Source of the DNA: Cunninghamia lanceolata
Taxonomy: Eukaryota > Streptophyta > Pinopsida > Cupressales > Cupressaceae
Direction of reading: 5' to 3'
Length of the DNA: 64,000 nt
NCBI GenBank assembly: GCA_027924645.1
Contig: BSBN01000187.1
Coordinates: 16,944,001-17,008,000, forward strand
Numbering within the stretch: position 1 is the stretch's first letter; the number at the start of each line of letters is the position of its first letter. Both the position numbers and the translations under genes were made by a program. Under the pieces are notes generated by a model. It was not told the DNA's origin. It ran no database searches and saw only the letters and a list, made by a program, of their open reading frames with translations. Below, in pieces: positions 36,561-47,339 of this stretch.

Positions 36561-37035
36561 GTTGTTCTTCAAAGGTTTAGAGATGCCAATGAAAGTTCAC
36601 AAAACTCATACATTATCGAGGAATTACATATGTGGATTTCCATTAAAAGTAGTTATTGTGATTATCACATAGCATTCTCATTAATCCATTCTTGTAATTT
36701 GAAATATCAAGTAGTTGTTAAAACATCCAACATTTTAGTTTTGTAAATGATGCTGGAGTAACTTTTTACTTCCTTTTGAGAAGTATAAACAGGGTGATTA
36801 TTCTTGTTTGGAAGGAGAGAGAAGGGGGGAAATCTGGAGAGCATTTTTATATTGAAGACCGTTGGTTCGAGGGTCTTGAGAGTTGTAATCTATTTGTAAA
36901 ATTGTACTCCCGGAACACTGAATTGCTACAAATAATAAAACATTATTATTTTGTGAATTATTTTGTTATACGTTTGGGTATTAGTTGCTTGTCCTAACTG
37001 TTTGATAAGACACTAGGGATTTGATCTACACCAAG

Positions 37036-37047
37036 TGGTATCAGAGC
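37036..37047 (+). other. Element E primer-binding site (initiator tRNA-Met type)
   Basis: TGGTATCAGAGC directly after the 5' LTR on the plus strand. Confidence 0.9.
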
Positions 37048-37253
37048 AAGGTTTTCTTACTGGGAAGTAATACGTTGCAAAGAATTTGAAGTGTTAAAAT
37101 ATTGTCTCATAGGGCTTGAGAGGGTATTTGCAGTTGTGAAGAGGAGTCCTACAATTATAGAGGGCTGAAGGAGACGTTGGAGTTGTGACCAGAGCAAATT
37201 TTGTTTCCATATTGCATGTGGATATAAAATAGTAGAGGTTATATTTTGAGAAG

Positions 37254-38883
37254 ATGTCCCCGAGAAGAAGAGTTCCTAGAATGGAGGGGATGTTTGAACA
37301 ATTTCATGTTGAAATGAGGAATGAGTTGAGAATTTTAGTTATTAGATTGAGAAGAAACCCAGATTGTGCAGAAGATCATGCTAATGATTATGAAGAAAAT
37401 GTAGAGGACAAATAGGAAAGAGAAAATGAACAACCAATAGATGTTGGAAAAGAATAGTTCCTTCAAGAGCACTTGCAAGAATTGGAGGTAACAAAATAGA
37501 AATTTTAATTTTTTCTAGAACATTGAATCCTAAAGAATTGATAGATTGGATAGGATAATTAGAAGAACATTTTGAATATGAAAATATTTGTTACCCTCAA
37601 AGGGTGAGATTGGCACAAACAAAACTCAAAGGACATGTTGCCCTATGGTGGAGGGAGTTGCAAAGAGAAAAAGTAGCTAATGGAGATGTGAGAATAACCC
37701 GATGAAATCAGATGGTTACCTAGTTGAAAGCCAATTTTTTTCCTAGAGATCATGAGTTGGAGATGTTTAGAAAACTTCATAATTTGAAGTAGAAAGATAT
37801 GAGTGTAAAGGACTATATTTAAGAGTTTTATAAAATGGTAATTAGATCTGGGCATCATCAAATTGATAGGGAGAAAGTAGCCAGATATATCAATGGGTTG
37901 AGATTTAATATACAAGATGAGATGAGTATGCTGGAGATTTCTACACTAGAAGAGGCATATCAGTATGCTTTGAAAGAAGAGGAAAAGATAGAAAGAAGGC
38001 AACAGAATAATGCAAGAGGAAGACGAAAATTCCCAGTCAAGAAGGACAAGGAAGCAGTGAAAAAGGAAAACAAGTTCAAGAAGAAGAAATAAATTCAAGA
38101 TGGAATAAGGAGTCAAGTCAGGGAATGAGAGGAAGAGAATATTCTACACGAGGATATGGTAGCAGTAGCAAGGGGTTCCTTGGGAAATGTTTTTAGTGTG
38201 GTGAGGCTAGACATATAGCTTTTGAATGGCCACAATTACATCAAGAGAAAAAAAAGAGAAGTGTGGTCAGAAATCAAATAATACAAGAAGATGAAGAGAG
38301 TGTGGCATCACCGAAAGCAGAAGAGATGGAAGGAGAGTCTCTTATGTTCAAGAGAGTGTTGATAACACCAGAGGTGAAGAAGGATGGAGCATCTTAGAGG
38401 AGAAGTCTTTTAAGAACTCTATGCAAGTCTGGAGGTAAGTGTTGCAAAGTAATTGTAGATAGTAGTAGTACTAATAACCTAGTCTCAGAGGAAATGGTAG
38501 AAAAGCTAGGTTTTAAAAAAGAGGAAACATCCTAGTCCTTATAAAGTTACCTTATTACAAAAGGAACATGAATTAGTGGTGAATGAGTAATGCATGGTTA
38601 GTTTTTAGATTGGGACATATAAAGATGAAGTCTTGTGCGATGTTATGTCAATGAGTGCTTGTCATGTGTTGTTGGGTAGGCCTTGGCAATTTGATAGGGA
38701 AGCGATCTATGATGGTAGAAGGAATTTGTATACCATTGCAAAAGGTGGGCAAAAGTATGTATTGAGTTCAGTAAAAGAGAGGACACAGTAGATGAAGGAG
38801 AGCAGTTTGATAGTTTGTTGTAGTTCTAACAAACAGTTGCTAAAGGTGACAAGAGAGATTGAGAGTAATTCAATGAAGGTTCC
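37254..38883 (+). pseudogene. Element E gag-protease remnant
   Basis: Starts at ATG 37254 (MSPRRRVPRMEGMFEQFH). One frameshift near 37450 and several stops break it. The gag core is recognised at 37620-37830 (LKGHVALWWRELQRE, then FFPRDHELEMFRKL) and 37835-38092 (RYINGLRFNIQDEMSM, ending Lys-rich). Next come a damaged CCHC knuckle near 38187 (last Cys replaced by Trp), a protease site V-D-S-S (Gly of D-S-G lost) near 38450 and LLGRPWQFD near 38670. It is homologous in order and sequence to element A gag-protease. The frame is cut by element F at 38884 and resumes at 49735. Confidence 0.82.
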
Positions 38884-39560
38884 TGTTGTCACATAGAATT
38901 GCACCCAACTTGGAGAGAATCCAAGCATTCTAATGACACAATGGGAATGATCTCAAGGTGTGGGACCTTGCAAGCTGAGAGCAGACCTCCAGAGAAGGTT
39001 GGTTCCTCATTCTAAGCCTAATGCTTAGAGAAAAATAACTAAACCTAGTGCTAATGCATGCAAGGGAAAAGGTTTAGAAGGAAATTGAATGGAAATGAAG
39101 GTGATGCACTAGATTTCATTGGTTTGGCTACAATTAAATCAACACAAAAATAATCTCACAACTGCAAGGACTCACACAGACTAAATTGATTTCAACAAAG
39201 GCCAGGATAGATAAGTAGAGGAATGAAAAGGGTTGTTTTATCCATAATACATAACTCAAACCAATCCAAAGAGTCAACATGGTGCTAAAATCAAAAGAGA
39301 GAGGCACAAAATAATAATTTATATTGATTGTAGAGGTCAAGTAACTATTACAGAAGAGAGAATAATGTAGAAGTAGACATGGAGTGATCAATTACATTAA
39401 TTGTTGAACAAGAATAGAGACATGAGAGGCTCAGCAAAAGAGCATAGTCCATCACATCTAGTTCTTCCTACAATTGCATTACAAAGGTATGATTATAGAA
39501 ATTCTCTATTCTATAGTAGCCCAGAAGAACAGCCAACCCTAACTACATCTTTGAGACATG

Positions 39561-39570
39561 CATATATAGC
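39561..39570 (-). promoter_or_regulatory. TATA box of element F LTR
   Basis: The minus strand reads GCTATATATG. The same site is conserved in the 5' LTR (about 48019-48028, plus a duplicated copy near 48327) and in the solo LTR (31371-31380), supporting a real core promoter. Confidence 0.6.
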
Positions 39571-40479
39571 ATCTTAGTACTCTACTATAGTAGCCATGGC
39601 AGGAAAATGAGAAGTCAGTGAGAAGTGACATCGACCATGCTGCATTAAATTTTGCTCAGAAGACCCCAAGCAAACAGGTCTGCAAACCTACAAATAGATT
39701 GCTTGCGCAAAAGAACGGCAGGTGCATTGATGAGGAGGTGCAAAAGTCTTCAACCTTTACTGCTAAATCGACCCTATATCTGCATCTGTACACTAGCATT
39801 GAAGGGTTCATCATCTATTGGATGCTGAGTTGGTAGAAGGAGAATAACGTTTACAGCACTTTAAATCTTAACCCTTTGAGTCTCAATGGAACTCACCAAC
39901 TCAAAATGAATGTTTTGGCGCTACCACGCAGTGTTTAAATGATCTAAATTTGAATAAGAGTTGTAGGATGAAGGAACGGATAAAAGATTGACAGCCCCGC
40001 GAGATTTATAATATTCCTTACCTTTTTTGCTTTGTGTCGATGCCCAGGACACGTGGAAAGATCTCGCAGCTGCACACAGAATCCATGATGTCAACTAGTT
40101 TCCACCACGACACTGCGCGGCTGTCCGATCATATAAACAATTCAACGTTGCGGCCCACGCTTCTTATACTTGACACATGGCATGATTTTGGGGCTGCACA
40201 GAAGGAAAAAATCCAACTTCACATGAGCCCCACGGAAGGAAAAGAAATATCGCCATGCGTCACAATCTCGCGGCAGCACGGAGGATTTATGAAAGTCAGC
40301 CAGATTCTCTTGCGGCTTGCGCTATCGTCTGATCATATCGACCCCTTGATCTTCACTTCATCCTTTGACACCTAGCGCAATTAATGGGCGAGTCACCATA
40401 CTTGATAGGTGTCATCTCCCCACTACCCCGTTGAAGAGGGTGACGTTAGTTTAGGTAGGCAGCGGGCAAGAAGGGAACT

Positions 40480-40646
40480 GCCACGTGGCACCGCATGCCC
40501 AAGGGAGCAGTGAGCATGGATATCCCGATGATGTCATCAGCATGAAGAACTTCTTTGAAAGGGGATCTGGATGATGTCATTGGGTCATTCACAAAGAACC
40601 TAGATATTAGGAAATATCTGGATGATGTCATCGGGATATCCATGCT
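40480..40646 (-). promoter_or_regulatory. G-box and CRE-like cluster in element F LTR
   Basis: A perfect G-box palindrome GCCACGTGGC at 40480-40489 is followed by three GATGATGTCAT sites at about 40528, 40570 and 40621. The outer two form the arms of a 26-bp inverted repeat with a ~80-bp loop. Such ACGT-core and TGACGTCA-like sites bind plant bZIP factors. Their use here is inference. The 5' LTR keeps the G-box (49248-49257) and one arm (49388-49412). Confidence 0.5.
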
Positions 40647-41189
40647 GAAAGACTTAAGACTTAGAACTTATAAGGAACGTGACCCGACAGACAACAAAAG
40701 GTACACCTTATGACATAGGGTTAGTTACTTCATGGCATAAAAGGCTTCAAGTGATAAATTAAGTGATCAGGCACTAGGAACAATGGTCAACTTTAAATTA
40801 GAACAAAGGCATGATGATTGTAAAACCTTAAGGTTTAAGAGGAAAACAATGGAAACCCTAAGGGGTTCGAGCAGGGTTTAAACAATTGGCCTGCTTACCA
40901 GAGGGAAAACACTAGATCTTAGGATTGCTTAAACTATTTGGCCAGGAAGGTAAAATAGGATAACATTTTGGAGACTTTGCAGGGGTGTTTGCCTGTCTAA
41001 ACACATGAAAACCAGAGGCCTTATCAATCCATTGGGCATGGGGTCAAAGAGCTGCAACAAGAACAGGGGGCTGAAACAACTGGGCACACAAGGCAAAATA
41101 GAAAAAACCAGCATGTATCCTCCTAATGAGAATACAGCAGAGTGCAAGGGTACTTATTGAAAGCAAACACCTAACTTATTTACAAGGTC

Positions 41190-42480
41190 TCACAACTATG
41201 CTAAAAGTAAGGCTTGAGATGAATCCCATTGACTGGGATTTGCAGAACCTCTCCATTCAACTTGGAAAGTTAGAATGCATTGGCCTATTTGCAACTAGTA
41301 ATGATATAAGGACCACTCCACATGGCATCAAACTTTGAATGTCTTCTAGATTTTGCCCTATTTGCATCCCATTTCAACACTATATCTCCCTCACTGAATG
41401 TTTTGTCAATAGATTTTCTGTCAATTGTCCTCTTGACCTAATCTTGGTGGTGCTCAAGGGTCTTCATAGCAACATCTCTCTTCTCTTCAAGTTCCAACAG
41501 CTCTGCAAGTCTGACTTCCATAGCATCATTCTCCATTGTTTCCAGCTGCTGTGCCAACTCAAGAGAAGGCAATTCCAATGATAATGGAACCCTTGCTTCC
41601 CTTCCATATACAAGCATGAAAGGGGAATTACCTATGGCTCTTTTGGGAATGATTCTATCAGCCCAAAGAGCAGCCTTTACCTTAGAGTGCCAAGTTCTTT
41701 GATTATCCTCCACTATTTTCTTGATGATTCTGATCAGGTTTTTGTTGGTGGACAGCCAAACCATTGCCTTGAGGATAGTAATCGAATGAGGTCTTCATGT
41801 ACACTCCATAGTTCAATGCCCATTCACTGACTTTTGTGCCTATAAAGGCTTTGGCATTATCAAAAATGATGGCGGATGGCACACCAAACCTTGTGGCTAT
41901 ACCCTCAAGGAAATCCACAATAGATGCTTTTGTGGCATCCCTTAATGCTACTGCCTCTGTCCATCTGGTGAAACAATCAGTGAATGAGAATCCACTTATG
42001 GCCTCCACTAGAAGGTGGATTAATTACTCCAATGAAGTCTAAACCCCATTGAGCAAAAGGTTGATTTGTTTGGATTGGATGAAGGGGAAGAGCTGTCAGT
42101 CTCTGGTTCCCAGCAAATAATACACATTCTTTGAATTTTCTGATCCATTTGTATGCATCATTGAATAGACTAGGCCAGTAATAACCAACCCTCATGATTT
42201 TCATTGCAGTTGTTCTGGGAGAATAATGGCCACCAGCATGGCCACTATGAAATTCTTCTAAGACTCTAGAAGTCTGATCTTGTGTTATGCATCTAAGAAG
42301 AACTCCATTGATGTCTCTTCTAAACAAGACACCATCAACAATAACATAAGGAATGGATTGGAGTTTGAAATACCTTCTTTTAGCTTGATCCAATCCATTA
42401 GGACATCTTCCTGATTGTAGGAATGTGACCATGTCATGATACCAGTCATTTGGAATGCGAGGCTCAATTGGTTGTGCCTA
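41190..42480 (-). pseudogene. Element F integrase domain (frameshifted)
   Basis: N-terminal zinc-binding part at about 42160-42300 (FHSGHAGGHY, then KFKECVLFAG; the first Cys of the C-x2-C pair is replaced). Catalytic core: GLDFIG near 42035 and IIFDNAKAF near 41850 give two Asp. The Glu expected after GNGLA is lost at a 2-bp deletion near 41760. An earlier frameshift lies near 41985. The C-terminal part continues (NLIRIIKKIVEDN, WADRIIPKRAIGNSPF, and a GDIVLKWDANR region to about 41200). It would insert the cDNA. No chromodomain is seen. Confidence 0.85.
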
Positions 42481-42960
42481 CCCTTGAACACATACAGCTT
42501 CACTTCTATCTTTGACATCTATTGCCATTTGTTCACATAGGCCTTTGCCACGAACTAGTCTGGTAATGTTGATGTTGATGTCATATTTCATTACCTTGGT
42601 GATCCACCCAGCCCTTTTCTCATTAATATCCTTGCTCAGGAGAAACTCTTTCACACCAGGGTGGTTCACCATCAACTAAATTTTGCTATTTGAAATCATG
42701 TGTCTAAACTTTTTTAGTGCCTTTACTACAGAAAACACTTGTTTTTCTATAAAATCATAATTCAGTTCATATGCTTTAAGAGGGTGACTCAAAAAGGCAA
42801 CCAGCTATTCCATCTTATCTTCATTTTGTTGTGGCAGGACAACTGATATGCCCTCTTTGCCTCCAAAGGCATACAGAATGAAATCTTTCTCATAACTAGG
42901 GTTTATCAATGTAGGAGCTTGGGTGATAGCCTACTTGATAGCTTCAAAATTGTCCTTGCC
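42481..42960 (-). pseudogene. Element F native RNase H domain (degenerate)
   Basis: Follows the reverse transcriptase directly: PTLINPSYEKDFILYAFGG, then LVAFLSHPLKAYELNY, then VNHPGVKEFLLSKD. The first catalytic Asp (usually LYTDAS/LYVDAS) is absent (LYAFGG), as often described for Ty3 elements that carry a second RNase H. Three TAG and one further TAG stop lie within or beside it. Confidence 0.75.
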
Positions 42961-43760
42961 CTCTTTTGACCATGTGAAGGCAGCATTCTTCTTTAGCATA
43001 GCTGTGAGGGGTTTTGCTATTGAAGCAAAGTTAGGTATGAACCTCCTCACAAAGTTGATCTTACCCAGGAAGCTCTGCAGGCCTTTCTTATGATTAGAGA
43101 GAGGAAGAGCAAGAATGGCATTTGTTCTTTTAGGGTCAATAGCCAATCCCTCTTTAGAAACTATATGCCCTAATAATTTGCCTTCTGGAACAACAAATAC
43201 ACACTTTTTAGGATTCAATGATATCCCAAATTCCCTGCATCTTTCAAAGACTTTTCTCAAATGACCCAAATTGTCAGCTGCATGCTTGGAATACATAGTC
43301 AAATCATCAAGATACACTGAAATAATATCATTGATTAGGCCTTTGAAGGCCAAATCCATTGCTCTTTGAAATGTTGCTCTAGCATTTGTCAATCCAAAAG
43401 GCATATTTTGATAAGCCAAAGTACCCCACTTGGTAGTAAAGGTTGTTTTATACTGGTCTGATTCTTTTACAAGAATTTGATTGTAGCCTGAGTAGCCATC
43501 TAGGAGTGAAAACCTTTTAGCACCTGCTATTGTTTGTAAAATCTACTCCATGGAAGGGAGTGGATAGTGGTCTTTGAGGGAGGCTTTGTTCAAATCCCTA
43601 AAGTCCACACATAATCTAAAATCCCTATTCTTCTTCCTAACTGGAACTAAGTTGGCTACCCAAGAGGAATGCTTGATGGGATAAATGATCTTAGTCTCTA
43701 TGAGTTTGGATAGCTCTTTTCTCTGAATTAATGGCTCGATTTTGGGATTGACAGGCCTTT
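42961..43760 (-). pseudogene. Element F reverse transcriptase domain
   Basis: Conserved blocks in order: LVPVRKKNRDFRLCVDFRDL, LKDHYPLPSM, FSLLDGYSGYNQI (catalytic Asp), AYQNMPFGLTNARATFQRAM, VYLDDLTMYS (the Y-x-D-D box, 43303-43314), LNPKKCVF, and the thumb part FLGKINFVRRFIPNFA. All three catalytic Asp codons survive. Only a single in-frame TAG (43543-43545) interrupts it. The domain copies the RNA into DNA. It is typical of plant Ty3/gypsy. Confidence 0.92.
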
Positions 43761-44249
43761 GCTTTTGGTGAATAGGCTTGGCTTTAGGATCTAGGTCAAT
43801 AGTATGTTGGATTACACCAGGGTCAAAGCACTTTAAATCCCTATAATCCCAAGCTATTAGATCATTTAATTCATTACAAAGCTCAATGAAACCTTGTTTC
43901 TCATCTTGGCTACATACCTTACCATGTTTTAGAAATTTTCCCTGTGCAATCTCTAACTCTTCATAGTCTTGCCTTCTAGCTGTCATGTTCATTTTCTCTT
44001 TCTTTTGTTGATCATCGGCACCAAATATGCTTTCCAAGGTGATCAGTCCTCTAGGTAACTTGTTGGTCTTTAGCTAGATCACCTGGTCACCATATTGTTC
44101 TTGTAACATTGACTAAGTTTTGGCAGCAAATTTTGCCTCATCTTGTAAGAAATTCACAATTTTCTAGTCATTGTCAAACACTTTCCAGCTTATCACATTG
44201 TCAGGCACAGTAGGCCTAACCACAATCTTTACATGCTGATTTGAAACTT

Positions 44250-44646
44250 GTTTTACATTCTGAGGAATATCAAATTGTGTACCAACTGTAGCTAACCTAT
44301 CAGCATCCTTGTTTCTCTGTCTGGGAACTGCCTGAATATTGAAGGCATCAAAGTCTTCAATCAGGTCCCAGACCCTGTGTTTGTATGACTTTAACAAGTC
44401 ATTCTTTGAAGCACTTAATTTTCTAATTTGGTGAACAACCAGTTCACTGTCACCAAATACTTGTAAAAATTTTATTCCTCTTTTTTGAGCTAGTTGTATG
44501 CCCTGAATCAAGGCTTCGTACTCCACTACATTGTTAGTACAGCTAAACTACAATCTGAAAGAAGAGAAATAACTTTCCTTTTGGGGTGAAATGAGTACAA
44601 CCCCAGCACCTAATCCATTTTTGCTTCTGGAGCCATCAAAGTACAT
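44250..44646 (-). pseudogene. Element F additional RNase H (RVT_3-like), upstream of reverse transcriptase
   Basis: Reads YFDGSRSKNGLGAGVVLISP, then CTNNVVEYEALIQGIQLAQ, VFGDSELVVHQI, and RQRNKDADRLATVGTQ: the D, E, D, D catalytic set of type I (archaeal-like) RNase H. It lies in the same frame as gag-pol between the protease and the reverse transcriptase, not after the native RNase H where I would expect it. One TAG and one TGA interrupt it. Confidence 0.82.
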
Positions 44647-44763
44647 TCACCATATCCCGCTTGGATCTGATTTTTCTTTTTCAAGATTAGGGATAGTAGT
44701 ATCCTCCTCATGGATACAATAAGTACCCATCCTTGTTTCCTCTATGTGATAAGGAGTGTCAAA

Positions 44764-45492
44764 CTAAAAACAATTAGCCCACTCATCTAACAGTATATCA
44801 GGTATCTCCTCCACATGTGTGGTAGCTTCATGCCTACTGACATCTCCCTCCTCCAACTCATGTATTATGTAATTCATGTTATTTAGGTTAGGAGAGTAGG
44901 GTTCTATATGGTCATTGGTGATAGGCTCAGCCCTAATGGTTACTTTGGTGCCATATCTAGTTCTAAACAACATGTGGGACTAATCAGAAGGTAAATACCC
45001 ACCTATCTTAGCAGTGGAATCCCTAGATAAGCATATGCCAAAGTATTTAGGGAGATCTATAACAGATATATCTTGTAAAACAGAGCAGCCAGGGCATGCA
45101 TATAAGGTGAGTTCCAAACCTTTAATAATACCTACTATCTTAACAGCAGTGCCATCTAATTGAACTACACCCTTGTTTACAGGTTCATATTCTATGTCCA
45201 ACCTATCAGCAATATTTTTTGGCATAACAAAGTTACCCGTCCCATAATCTATCATACAATTATGCAACAATTTATCACCTATGATTAGGGAAACATAAAA
45301 TGGAGGGGGCTTACTAGTTTTTCTTGTACTTACTTCCTCTGGCTGACATAGATTTGCTAGGGTAGTTGTTTTTTCTTTTGTTGCTTCCGCATCAAATTGA
45401 CTGAAATGAGTTAGGGCTTCTTGGAGAAGATTCCTTTGGGTTGGAATTAGCAACACATCCCACATAGAGACACTCACATTTGTCTTCTTCAT
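44764..45492 (-). pseudogene. Element F aspartic protease domain
   Basis: PPFYVSLIIGDKLLHNCMIDYGTGNFVMP: the strand fits the retropepsin active site but has D-Y-G where D-S/T-G is expected (45241-45249). DISVIDLPKYFGICLSRD then corresponds to the LLGRxW-like strand. One TAG splits it at 44974-44979. With Tyr at the active site it is probably inactive. Confidence 0.75.
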
Positions 45493-46950
45493 CTAGTCCA
45501 CAATGCTGAAAGGTATCTGATTACCCTTTGGAGGTGTTTTAGTAACAACTAGTCCACTTTTTGGTTGCTGATTGGATTGGGGCTGTGTTGTTGAAACTGT
45601 ATCTGCCTCCTCAATTGTCTGATCTGTTTTCCCTGAAGGAACTTCAGGCGCCTTCTCTTTAGTTGTATCTGTTGGAGACACTTTGGGTATGTGTGTATGA
45701 CTAGATGTAGGTACTAAAGTATCTTCAATAGCTCTTCTCTTTGCCCTTGTATTGAATGCTATAGGACTAGTGCCTTGATTGACACCACAATATTCAATAG
45801 GGATCCAATTCATCAAGGTGGTATTGTCCTACATCTTCCCTTGGCTCCCAACCATTCCTTGATTGGTATTAACTTGCTGCTCTAAAATTGTTGGTTGCTC
45901 TTGCACTATCAGATCATGACTGAACTATCCACCTTGACACAACATTTGGTCATGAGGTTGATTACAAGGGTAACACTAGTCACTGTCTTGTGCTAGATTA
46001 TTCTGGATTGGAACAAGAGGCCATGAGGTGCTTGTTGCATTAGGGTTAACAGCATTTAGTGGTCTAACATAACTAGGTTGCCCTTGCATGTTACCCTATT
46101 ATGGTGGTCTATTCTGTTGATAACCCTGATTGAAGGGTTGATATGTCTGGTTGGAGGGTTGATAAAGCATGTTTGATTGTGTATTCTATCTCTTTATTGC
46201 CACTAACTAATTAGTAACACCTTGTAATAAGCTTTTGACCTCCTGTAATTCGTTTGGGGGCACAAATAAAGGAGTTGTGGAGGTGGTTGCTATAGGAATT
46301 GGAGCCACAATAGGCTGAATAGCAGGAGTCTCTGGAAATATAGGCATAGGTGGCCTTGGAGCAATCTTTCCTGCCTAAATTAGACAATTTTCTGCCCTTA
46401 TGGTTGTATCATAGGCATCTGGTAAAACCATACCACCCATGGACTAAATCATGACAACAATATCTGGATTCAAAGACCTTAGGTAGTAGATAAATGTTGT
46501 GTTTGGAGAGGGTTTCACTAACAAGGGAATCCTATCCCATGTCTTCTGAAATCTATAGTTGAAATCCACCATGTATTCATGTGGAGCTCTCTTGATGGTG
46601 GCTAATTGTTCCATGAGTGACAAATGGTCACTCTTGTCTTCAAAGTGTTGGCACAACTTAGTGCCCAAATCATCCCAGTTGTGTATAGAATTGGCTTGAA
46701 GACCCCTATACCACTGTAAGGCTTTTCCCTTGAATGAAGAAGCTAGTAGCCTCACTGCCACATTATCAGCAGTGGCATTGTGGACAGAGCAGACACTAGC
46801 AACATCTTGGATGTGCTCAGCAGGAGTAGTAGAGTCTTGACCAGTAAAGAATGGGATAGCCTTTAAGGCTGAAGTAGGGATGTCATCATACTGTGCTAGG
46901 TCTAGTAGACTACCCCCATTAAAAGCAACAAATGGAAGGTTTCTAGCCAT
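45493..46950 (-). pseudogene. Element F gag
   Basis: 46444-46950 is an intact 168-residue N-terminal part (MARNLPFVAFNGG; KALQWYRGLQANSIHNWDDL; RAPHEYMVDFNYRFQKTWDRIP) matching the plant Ty3/gypsy gag core. It continues in frame through TAG/TAA stops as a Pro/Gln/Asn-rich linker, with a short Cys/His motif (CYPCNQPHDQMLC) near 45970, to 45493. Gag would assemble the virus-like particle. Confidence 0.85.
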
Positions 46951-47339
46951 ATTAGGGATATTCAGGTTAATGACTATAGGTATATGTAGGGGTCTAACTG
47001 AATGTTGAGACCTAACCTAAAAATCCAATGGAGGAGGAGTAGATCGAGCTCTTAAATGGTATGAATTATTTCTATTTTCCTTCACCGAAGACCTAGACAG
47101 TCTTGTTCTTCTTCTTCTATCAACAAATGAGAATTCTGTGAATTGGAAGTTACCTCTAGAAGAAGACCTTGTCTGCACTCCAGGCATGAAATGTTGAGTT
47201 GTTGTGTAGGAAGTGGATCAGCAGAGTCGCTAGGTGCCTATTGAATGCTTTCACAGCAGCAAATGAACCAGGGACAACACCAAAATCCTTAGTCCAGCTC
47301 TTTCTCAGAGCAGAGTGTCCCACTGGGTGTGCCAAAAAT

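Larger units (their letters stand above)
35741..37033 (+). repeat. Element E 5' LTR
   Basis: About 1.29 kb. Its 5' half is built of tandem repeats (24-bp units, then GGCACTC-type units). A TATA-like AAGTATAAACA lies at 36780-36790 and AATAATAAAA, a possible polyadenylation signal, at 36931. It ends three bases before the primer-binding site. Confidence 0.8.
38884..40965 (-). repeat. Element F 3' LTR
   Basis: 2082 bp. It carries a G-box GCCACGTGGC (40480-40489), several ATGATGTCAT-type sites, a long inverted repeat (40513-40538 with 40621-40646) and a minus-strand TATA sequence (39561-39570). Confidence 0.9.

Noticed and set aside
41977..46950. Reassigned TAG (Gln) genetic code as an explanation for the many TAG codons
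   Set aside because: The host is a plant with a standard nuclear code; the ATS3-like gene and element G are normal, frameshifts are also present in F, and CHG-linked C-to-T decay explains the skew.
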